Of a stretch of DNA of 64,000 bases, positions 58,109 to 64,000 are shown in pieces. Numbering within the stretch: the first letter of the stretch is position 1; each line of letters begins with the position of its first letter. The position numbers and the translations under genes were made by a program. Under the pieces are notes generated by a model, which was not told the DNA's origin, made no database searches, and saw nothing but the letters and a program-made list of their open reading frames with translations. Origin of the DNA: Bacillota bacterium (lineage in GTDB: Bacteria; Bacillota; Clostridia; Christensenellales; UMGS416); assembly GCA_023435705.1 (NCBI GenBank), contig JAEYRH010000016.1, forward strand, positions 124,001 to 188,000, given 5' to 3'.

Positions 58109-58109
58109 G

Positions 58110-58796
58110 ATGAGCCAAATCAACATGGGTGCGCCAAAGCCCCTTCAAGTGGTCAACTTTGAGGAGGCGACCCACCGCATTGGCCGTGTATGGTGCGCAA
58201 TCGCCGTGGCTGTGATGCTGGCGGTGCCGCTGTCCGCCTGCTTATTCTTCAACATCTGGCCGCCGCTCGGTGGATTGTTGAAGGGCATCTTTTCAGTCTG
58301 CCTGATTTATCTGCCAGTCGGTATCATTGAAGTGATTACCTACGCCCCGATGATTGGTGCCAACGGCACATATCTGGCGTTTGTCACCGGAAACATTACC
58401 AACCTCAAAATCCCGTGCGCCTACAACGCGATGACCATCACAGACACCAAGCCCGGCACCGCCGAAGGTGAAGTGATTTCCACGCTTGCCATCGCGACTT
58501 CCAGCATCGTCACAACGCTGCTGATCGTGATTGGCGTGGTGCTGCTTCTGCCGCTGCAACCGGTGCTCACAAACCCTGTGCTCAAACCAGCGTTTGACAA
58601 TGTGATCCCCGCGCTGTGCGGGGCGTTGGGTGTGTCGATCATCATGAAGAATTGGAAACTCTCCATTGTGCCTTCAGTAGCGATGCTTTGCGCATTTGCA
58701 TTTATTCCGATAAGTATGTTGGGGATCATGATCCCGGTGGCTGCGATCATCGCCATCGCTGCTGGCCGTATCATGTATAAAAAGGGCATCCTGTAG
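58110..58796 (+). CDS. Membrane protein, partner of the DUF5058 protein
   Basis: The start is one base after the DUF5058 stop. The 228-residue product has about six transmembrane segments. Notable stretches are IYLPVGIIEVITYAPMIGAN and GTYLAFVTGNITNLKIPCAY (polar, proline-rich, probably lining a path) and the loop TDTKPGTAEGEVISTLAIAT. It keeps the tight gene order DUF5058 - this protein - M20 peptidase. Two small membrane proteins of this size could form a heteromeric transporter. No substrate evidence in the sequence. Confidence 0.75.
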   Translation: MSQINMGAPKPLQVVNFEEATHRIGRVWCAIAVAVMLAVPLSACLFFNIWPPLGGLLKGIFSVCLIYLPVGIIEVITYAPMIGANGTYLAFVTGNITNLKIPCAYNAMTITDTKPGTAEGEVISTLAIATSSIVTTLLIVIGVVLLLPLQPVLTNPVLKPAFDNVIPALCGALGVSIIMKNWKLSIVPSVAMLCAFAFIPISMLGIMIPVAAIIAIAAGRIMYKKGIL

Positions 58797-58804
58797 GAGG
58801 CGCT

Positions 58805-60259
58805 ATGGAAATCATTCTTGTCATTGCTGCCCTGCTCGCGATCCTGATTGCGGTGCTGCTTACTCGCGCGGCACGCTTTTCCACACCGGTTGCGCCGGAG
58901 TGTGAACCGACGCCGGTGACAGGTGATGCCGAAGCTGTTGCGAAGCGCTTGTCCGGCGCAATCCGGTTCAAGACAATCTCCTTCCCCGAGCAGGAGCGGA
59001 TCGACGGTTCCCAGTTCTTCGGGCTGCATGAATACTTGAAGGCCAGCTATCCTCTTGTAGCCTCCCGGTTGCAATGGGAGACCGTGAAGGACTACAGCCT
59101 ATTGCTCAAGTGGCCGGGAAAGGGAGGCTGCAAGCCGACGGCGCTGCTGGCCCATCAGGATGTGGTGCCGGTGAATCCCGGCACTGAAGGAGATTGGACG
59201 CACGAAGCATATAGCGGCCAAGTCGACGAAACCCATGTGTGGGGCCGGGGCACAATCGATATGAAGGGCCATCTGATCTCCGTGCTGGAAGCCGCGGAAA
59301 GCTTACTTGCCGAGGGCTTTCAGCCCCAGAGCGACGTTTATCTGTGCTTTGGGCACAACGAGGAAATTGTCAGCGCCGAAAACAGCGGCGCAAAGGCGAC
59401 GATGGAGTTGTTGCTGGAACGGGGCATCAAGCTGGATTTGATCGTGGATGAGGGCGGTGTGGTGATCCCCGGTAAGCAGATGCTTGGGATGGATGGCCTG
59501 GTGGCTGTGGTCGGCACAGCGGAAAAGGGATATATGGATGTGCGGCTGACTTGCGTGCAGGACGGCGGTCACTCCAGCCAGCCGCCCAAGTCTTCTGCTT
59601 TGGGAATCCTGGCCCGTGCTGTCACAAGAATCGAGCAATCACAGGCGAAGGTTCACCTGATCGACACCGTGGAAACGATGCTGATGACGGCAGGGCGGCG
59701 TATGGCCTTTGGCCAGCGGTTGATCTTTGCCAACCTGTGGTTATTCCGGCCTCTGCTTCTAAAGGTGCTTTCTGCCAAACCGCTCACCAATGCATTGATT
59801 CGCACCACCCGCGCCGTCACGATGGCCAGTGGCAGCCCCGCGCCCAACGTGTTGCCGCAAAAGGCAGAAGTGGTTGTCAATGTCCGCCTGCTGCCGGGTG
59901 ATACGATGGAAGAGGAAATCGAACGCCTGCGCAGCATCATCGCCGATGACCGGGTGATTGTGGAACCAATGAAAGGGAAAAACCCCTCCAATGAATCACC
60001 CATCGACACCGATGGCTACCGCCTGATCAAGGAAACTCTGGAGAGGATGTATCCAGGTGTGGTGGTTGCACCCTATCTGATGATCGGCGGCACAGACTCC
60101 TGCATGTATGAGCCTGTGTGTGACAACATTTATCGCATTGCTCCGTTCCTGATCGGCCAGGAGGAGCTCAGGATGACCCATGGCACCAACGAGCGAATTT
60201 CAAAGATCAATCTATTGCGAGGTGCAGAGTTCTTCCGGAGTGTTCTGCTGAAGAGGTAA
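58805..60259 (+). CDS. Membrane-anchored M20 peptidase (PM20D1/CPS1-like)
   Basis: The 484-residue product starts with a single N-terminal membrane helix (IILVIAALLAILIAVLLTRA). The zinc peptidase core has LLAHQDVVPV (metal H and D), WGRGTIDMKG (D bridge), GHNEE (catalytic E, next metal E), DEGG, and PYLMIGGTDS plus a final THGTNERIS (last metal H). Residues 230-260 hold the dimerisation lid. The pattern fits vacuolar carboxypeptidase S/PM20D1, which act on Gly-X peptides or N-acyl amino acids. As last gene of the operon it would act at the outer membrane face on the substrate handled by the two membrane proteins and hisC. Confidence 0.88.
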   Translation: MEIILVIAALLAILIAVLLTRAARFSTPVAPECEPTPVTGDAEAVAKRLSGAIRFKTISFPEQERIDGSQFFGLHEYLKASYPLVASRLQWETVKDYSLLLKWPGKGGCKPTALLAHQDVVPVNPGTEGDWTHEAYSGQVDETHVWGRGTIDMKGHLISVLEAAESLLAEGFQPQSDVYLCFGHNEEIVSAENSGAKATMELLLERGIKLDLIVDEGGVVIPGKQMLGMDGLVAVVGTAEKGYMDVRLTCVQDGGHSSQPPKSSALGILARAVTRIEQSQAKVHLIDTVETMLMTAGRRMAFGQRLIFANLWLFRPLLLKVLSAKPLTNALIRTTRAVTMASGSPAPNVLPQKAEVVVNVRLLPGDTMEEEIERLRSIIADDRVIVEPMKGKNPSNESPIDTDGYRLIKETLERMYPGVVVAPYLMIGGTDSCMYEPVCDNIYRIAPFLIGQEELRMTHGTNERISKINLLRGAEFFRSVLLKR

Positions 60260-60281
60260 ATGCAAAGCTGTTATTGACGAT

Positions 60282-60320
60282 AGCCGGGGTGAATGCACAT
60301 TCCCCGGCTTATTCTTTTCT
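60282..60320 (+). terminator. Terminator of the hisC-M20 operon
   Basis: AGCCGGGG (60282-60289) and CCCCGGCT (60302-60309) form an 8-bp stem followed by TATTCTTTTCTTCTT. It shows that the open frame starting at 60274 does not mark the murA start. Confidence 0.88.
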
Positions 60321-60480
60321 TCTTGTGCATCGATTGTCAGCCAATTCCAATCCTGTTTTGATTTACGCAAACCACATCAGATCACCAATTCAGGCAATGA
60401 TCCCAAAGTATATGAACCGACCTGCTGGCAAGAATGCTAATGGACGGGTTCATGCCCGTTATAATACAGCGGGAGACATT

Positions 60481-61731
60481 ATGTGTAACTATATCGTAAA
60501 GAAAAGCCCGCCGCTGTCGGGCACGGTAGAACTGAGCACATCCAAAAACAGCATGCTCCCCATTCTCGCGGCCTGCCTTTTAACCAGCGAGGAGGTCACG
60601 CTTCACAAGGTTCCCAATTTGACTGATGTGAGAATCATGCTGGATCTTCTGATCTCTGTGGGAGCGAAAATCACCAACTCCGGAGACGAAACCAGGATTG
60701 ACTGCGGCAATATCACATCCAGAGAAGCACCGGACGAGCTGGTGCAGAAGATGCGGGCATCCTTTCTTTTAATGGGCCCGCTGCTTGCAAGATTTGGCCG
60801 GGCAAAAGTACCGTTGCCAGGTGGTTGTGACATCGGCACCCGGCCAGTGGATCTGCACCTGAAGGGCTTTCACGCCTTGGGTAGCACGATCAAGACCTGC
60901 CAGGGGTCGTTGGTAGCAGAAGGCTCCATGCTGAAGGGCACTGCAGTGTATCTTGATTACCCCAGTGTGGGAAGCTCGGAGAACATCATCATGGCCGCTT
61001 CGCTGGCAGAAGGCGAGACGGTGTTGATCAATGCGGCCCGCGAGCCGGAGATTGTGGATCTGGCCAACTTCATCAACGCCATGGGTGGCAAGGTGCAGGG
61101 AGCCGGCACCGACATGATCCGCATCCGCGGCATGGCCCGCTTGCGTGGTTGCGAATACACCCCCATTTCTGACCGCATCGAGGCAGGCACGTTAATGGCA
61201 GCAGCAGCCTTGACTGGCGGAGATGTGACATTGGCTCGAGCGGTGCCGGAGCACCTGAGACCCATCTCGGCAAAGCTCAGAGAAGGCGGCGCTGATGTAT
61301 GGGAGGATAGCAGCTCAATCCGTGTGCGTGGTGCTTGGCGGCCTCAGGCTGTAGACATTAAGACAATGCCCTGGCCTGGCTTTCCAACCGACCTGCAACC
61401 TCAGGCAATGGTGCTCTGCACGTTATCCAAAGGGGTCTCGGTAATCACGGAGACTGTGTTTGAGAATAGGTTTATGCATGTGCCAGAGCTCAACCGCATG
61501 GGTGCGGAGATTCGCATCAAAGAGCGCAGCGCAGTAATCGAAGGCGTAAGTAAACTGTATGGCGCAACCATAAAAGCCACGGACCTCAGGGCCGGTGCTG
61601 CATTGGTGCTGGCAGGGCTGGTGGCTGATGGCGAAACACGCATCACTCATAGCGACTACATTGACCGAGGTTATGAGGATTTTGCCGGAAAACTCCGTGC
61701 ACTCGGTGGCATTGTCGAGGTTGAATCCTGA
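60481..61731 (+). CDS. murA: UDP-N-acetylglucosamine 1-carboxyvinyltransferase
   Basis: The 416-residue enzyme adds enolpyruvate to UDP-GlcNAc, the first committed step of peptidoglycan synthesis. The start ATG 60481 follows GGGAGACA. Active-site residues are visible: K22 and N23 in TSKNSMLP, R90-region KMRASFLLMGPLL, catalytic cysteine C116 in PGGCDIGTRPVD, and D-x-x in ARPVDLHL-like. The C-terminal ATDLRAGAALVLAGLVADGE is typical. Cysteine at 116 means fosfomycin sensitivity would be expected. It heads the murA-spoIID-spoIIQ-mreB group, the standard order in sporulating Bacillota. Confidence 0.96.
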   Translation: MCNYIVKKSPPLSGTVELSTSKNSMLPILAACLLTSEEVTLHKVPNLTDVRIMLDLLISVGAKITNSGDETRIDCGNITSREAPDELVQKMRASFLLMGPLLARFGRAKVPLPGGCDIGTRPVDLHLKGFHALGSTIKTCQGSLVAEGSMLKGTAVYLDYPSVGSSENIIMAASLAEGETVLINAAREPEIVDLANFINAMGGKVQGAGTDMIRIRGMARLRGCEYTPISDRIEAGTLMAAAALTGGDVTLARAVPEHLRPISAKLREGGADVWEDSSSIRVRGAWRPQAVDIKTMPWPGFPTDLQPQAMVLCTLSKGVSVITETVFENRFMHVPELNRMGAEIRIKERSAVIEGVSKLYGATIKATDLRAGAALVLAGLVADGETRITHSDYIDRGYEDFAGKLRALGGIVEVES

Positions 61732-61799
61732 GCAGATGCTCGTTGTCATATTGGCCCAGCATCCGGATATACATATACAAACCATGGATGCGGGGGAAT

Positions 61800-62819
61800 A
61801 TGAACGGCAGAAGGGCAATGCAAAAGCTGTTGATCTGGTTGTTGCTTGCTGGCATCATTGTGATGGCCGTAATGCGCATTGGATATAACGACACCCACCG
61901 GCTTCAGGATATGGAGCCGGCAAACCCCTTTGAAGACTCCGGCCCACCTGTGTTACAACTCACGGAAATCCATGAACAAACCCGCCTTAGGGTGGCTGTG
62001 GAAGGCAACATAGTTGAGATGGGTCTGGAAGACTATGTGTCTGGCGTGCTGGCTGCCGAAATGCCGGCATCATTTTCCATGGAAGCGTTGAAAGCGCAGG
62101 CAGTCGCAGCCCGAACGCTGGCTGTCTATAAGATTATGCACGGAGGTTGCTCCCGATATCAAGGGGCGGATATTTGCGGCGACTCCGACCATTGCCAGGC
62201 ATATTTGGAAGTCAGTGGGCAAAAAGCCAAGTGGAAGGCTGAATATGAGCAATATCGTGCCAAGCTACACACTGCGGTGGATCAAACCGCTGGCAAGATC
62301 ATTACCTATGATGACAAACCCATTCTGGTGTTGTTTCACGCATCAAGCGCCGGATACACCGAGGATGTGGAGAATGTCTACTCCCAGGCGCTTCCATATC
62401 TGAGAAGTGTGCCCAGCCCTGGTGAAAGCATGGTTACCAACCTGCAATCACAGGAGGAATTTGACCGGGCATGGTTTGTTTCCACCATTAACAAGGCATA
62501 TCCGAAGGCAGGACTGAAGGCGCAGCAGCTGGAGAAGCAGGTTTCGGTGTCAGAACGATACCCCTCTGGGAGGGTGAGTGCTTTGAAGCTGGGCGGTGTC
62601 AAGATCACCGGCGTGCAGTTTCGACGCCTGGTTGATATCCGCTCAGCGAATTTTTCCATCACGTTCAACAAATACTCCGTGGTAGTAACCTCTGAGGGTT
62701 ATGGCCATGGCGTTGGCATGAGCCAGAATGGCGCAGAGGCAATGGCTCGTGAGGGAAGTAATTATGTCGATATTCTCAAATACTACTACACCGGCGTTGA
62801 AATTATTAATATGGATTAA
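61800..62819 (+). CDS. spoIID: Stage II sporulation protein D
   Basis: The start ATG 61800 follows GCGGGGGAAT; 339 residues. One N-terminal membrane helix (LLIWLLLAGIIVMAVMRI), then the SpoIID domain with MGLEDYVSGVLAAEMPASFS (catalytic E in AAEMP), EALKAQAVAARTLAVYK, and GYGHGVGMSQNGAEAMAREG near the end. SpoIID is a lytic transglycosylase that, with SpoIIM and SpoIIP, degrades septal wall during engulfment. The position between murA and spoIIQ is the conserved order. Promoter (sigma-E expected) not seen. Confidence 0.95.
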   Translation: MNGRRAMQKLLIWLLLAGIIVMAVMRIGYNDTHRLQDMEPANPFEDSGPPVLQLTEIHEQTRLRVAVEGNIVEMGLEDYVSGVLAAEMPASFSMEALKAQAVAARTLAVYKIMHGGCSRYQGADICGDSDHCQAYLEVSGQKAKWKAEYEQYRAKLHTAVDQTAGKIITYDDKPILVLFHASSAGYTEDVENVYSQALPYLRSVPSPGESMVTNLQSQEEFDRAWFVSTINKAYPKAGLKAQQLEKQVSVSERYPSGRVSALKLGGVKITGVQFRRLVDIRSANFSITFNKYSVVVTSEGYGHGVGMSQNGAEAMAREGSNYVDILKYYYTGVEIINMD

Positions 62820-62984
62820 GCGTTCATATCATCTTTTTCTATAGTCTGTCTGTATAAAGAGGCAAGCCTTGCCGCACCCTGATACAAGTGCATAACGGAC
62901 TTTGTGGAATATCAAAAAGAAAACCTTTCATAATCCGTATTTTCATGCCGTTTGTGGCAATAATACACCACAGGAGGTATGAAG

Positions 62985-63683
62985 ATGGAAAACAAATCAA
63001 ACGAGAAAAAAGGCACCGAAGGGCGGCGCGGTCGTATGAAGAAGCTGATGAACAAATATGGCATCGCCGTTGCGTTGTTTGCCTGCGCTGCAATCGTGGC
63101 CGGCACATGGTTGTTTACCGATGGCAACCTGATGGGTGCAAAATCAACGCCATCACCAAAACCCACGGCAACCAAAGCGGCACCTGCCGGTAACAATCAG
63201 TCGCAAAGCCTGATCGACGCTATCAGGTCAGCAATGCCGTCACCACAGGCATCCGCTGCACCCAAGCTGATGCCCGACATGATCAAGCCAGTCAAAGGCA
63301 ACATCAATAAGAAGTTTGCTTATGACAATCTGGTGTTCATGAAAACGCTCAATCAGTGGTCCACACATTTCGGTGTCGACATTTCCGGCAAAATTGGCGA
63401 CGATGTTGTGGCTGCTGTCAAAGGCACCGTTGAAAGCACCTATAAGGACCCGTTGCTGGGCAATTGCGTGAAGATCAAGAGCAATAACGACATCGTGTGT
63501 GTCTATGCGGGCTTGGTCAACACAACCACTGTGAAAAAGGGCGATGCCATTGAAGCCGGCGAGTTGATTGGCCAGATTGGGAATACAGCGTCATGCGAGG
63601 CCACAGAAGATCCGCATCTGCATTTCGAGGTTTGGCTGAAAGATACGCCCAAAAACCCGGAGCCGTATTTCATTTCAAAGTGA
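62985..63683 (+). CDS. spoIIQ: SpoIIQ-like M23 endopeptidase-family protein
   Basis: The start is ATG 62985, 8 bases after AGGAGGT; ATG 62979 is too close to the site. The 232-residue product has a basic N-terminus, one membrane helix (GIAVALFACAAIVAGTWLF), a Pro/Thr/Ala linker and a LytM/M23 domain. Zinc residues appear intact: H and D in WSTHFGVDIS, and HxH in EDPHLHFEVW. In Bacillus the LytM site of SpoIIQ is degenerate, while clostridial SpoIIQ keeps it. It binds SpoIIIAH across the forespore membranes. A large hairpin follows. Confidence 0.9.
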   Translation: MENKSNEKKGTEGRRGRMKKLMNKYGIAVALFACAAIVAGTWLFTDGNLMGAKSTPSPKPTATKAAPAGNNQSQSLIDAIRSAMPSPQASAAPKLMPDMIKPVKGNINKKFAYDNLVFMKTLNQWSTHFGVDISGKIGDDVVAAVKGTVESTYKDPLLGNCVKIKSNNDIVCVYAGLVNTTTVKKGDAIEAGELIGQIGNTASCEATEDPHLHFEVWLKDTPKNPEPYFISK

Positions 63684-63696
63684 TGAGTATATAACG

Positions 63697-63732
63697 TCTC
63701 TTTTGGCCCGGCAACCGCCGGGCCAAAAGAGA
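63697..63732 (+). terminator. 16-bp perfect hairpin after spoIIQ
   Basis: TCTCTTTTGGCCCGGC (63697-63712) and GCCGGGCCAAAAGAGA (63717-63732) pair perfectly around AACC. A following TTTC is short, so the U-tract partner is the A/T part of the stem itself. Confidence 0.75.
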
Positions 63733-63758
63733 TTTCAACATGTTTGAGAGATTTTTGA

Positions 63759-63787
63759 TTGACGTGCAACCGGTGAAAGATTAGAAT
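63759..63787 (+). promoter_or_regulatory. Promoter of the mreB/mbl gene
   Basis: TTGACG (63759-63764), 17-base spacer, TAGAAT (63782-63787), upstream of the mreB-family start at 63851. Confidence 0.7.
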
Positions 63788-63850
63788 ATATCAGAAGTAG
63801 ATATGCATTGATCACAGCCGGTTGTATACAGAAATGAGGTATGTGAATAT

Positions 63851-64000
63851 ATGTGGGGTGTCCAGGATATCGGGATTGACCTTGGCACAGCCAGCGTTTT
63901 GGTGTATGTGAAGGGCAGGGGCATTGTGCTTCGCGAGCCGTCAGTGGTCGCAGTGGACAAGACAAATGGCCGTCTCCTTGCTGTGGGTGAAGACGCCCGC
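63851..64000 (+). CDS. MreB/Mbl-family actin-like protein, 3'-truncated by window edge
   Basis: ATG 63851 has GAGGT about 10 bases upstream. The first 50 residues read MWGVQDIGIDLGTASVLVYV then KGRGIVLREPSVVAV, the phosphate-1 region of MreB/Mbl. The remaining protein lies beyond the window. It should encode a rod-shape or elongation protein that guides wall synthesis; the order spoIID-spoIIQ-(spoIIID)-mbl in Bacillus suggests Mbl, but spoIIID is absent from this gap and the paralogue cannot be fixed from 50 residues. Confidence 0.93.
   Translation, partial: MWGVQDIGIDLGTASVLVYVKGRGIVLREPSVVAVDKTNGRLLAVGEDAR

Noticed and set aside
60274..60480. Longer murA beginning at 60274
   Set aside because: That start lies in the upstream terminator; ATG 60481 with GGGAGACA gives the standard N-terminus with K22/N23.
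1..64000. CRISPR arrays, tRNA genes, insertion sequences or prophage genes
   Set aside because: I looked for regularly spaced repeats, cloverleaf candidates in the larger gaps, transposase-like ORFs and phage structural genes and saw none.

Overview
The window reads as chromosome of a spore-forming, low-to-moderate GC Bacillota, most likely an anaerobic member of class Clostridia. The reasons are the sporulation and germination genes (sleB/ypeB at the left edge; murA-spoIID-spoIIQ-mreB/mbl at the right edge), the darA-holB-ricT and valS-folC neighbourhoods known from Bacillus and Clostridium, two T-box leaders, TTGACA/TATAAT promoters with AGGAGG ribosome sites, and families typical of Clostridia (GGGtGRT protein, DUF2935, DUF5058, DUF523). 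I see no prophage, insertion sequence, CRISPR array, rRNA or tRNA.

Layout. 1-4.5 kb: end of sleB, ypeB, a DUF2935 gene, lysA. 4.6-7.5 kb: a tightly overlapped SDR - glycerate kinase - AraC regulator operon. 7.5-11.3 kb: a degenerate CheB-like protein, a GNAT-like protein, an archaeal-type cytidylate kinase homologue, and convergent panE. 11.4-19.3 kb: LysM protein, darA-holB-ricT, then a valine T-box, a tiny ORF, valS and folC. 19.3-22.6 kb (minus): lipoprotein, hypoxanthine/uracil-DNA glycosylase-like protein, guaB. 22.6-29.1 kb: the F1Fo ATP synthase operon, whose delta subunit is reduced to its C-terminal domain. 29.1-32.8 kb: Nudix gene, a CobS-like membrane protein without the CobS aspartates, and three tandem secreted paralogues. 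33-37.5 kb: a sugar/polyol catabolic cluster (TIM-barrel isomerase, Gfo/Idh/MocA oxidoreductase, DeoR regulator with an operator cluster, zinc dehydrogenase). 37.6-44.2 kb: lipoprotein, then minus-strand fabV/GNAT-like/GPH-symporter and ktrA-ktrB operons. 44.4-46.9 kb: a pseudogene, the GGGtGRT/NifU-like pair and a candidate structured RNA. 46.9-53.4 kb: an EF-G-like paralogue, hflX with a JAMM-signature N-terminal domain and a leader ORF, a second T-box, an AT-rich orphan ORF and glyA. 53.5-60.3 kb: DUF523, xylB, GNAT, and a hisC - DUF5058 - membrane protein - M20 peptidase operon. 60.4-64 kb: murA, spoIID, spoIIQ and the start of mreB/mbl.

Themes. Cell-wall and spore biology recurs (sleB/ypeB, LysM, PG-binding paralogues, lysA, murA, spoIID, spoIIQ, mreB). 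Cyclic-di-AMP-linked functions appear twice (darA, ktrAB). Several genes look like enzyme folds that have lost catalytic residues (CheB-like, CobS-like, EF-G-like). The strongest candidates for something not well described are the JAMM-HflX fusion with its leader ORF, the GGGtGRT/NifU-like pair with the upstream structured RNA, the pseudo-CheB, the three-gene secreted family, and the DUF5058/M20 operon. All assignments come from reading sequence and recalled family motifs; no database search was run.
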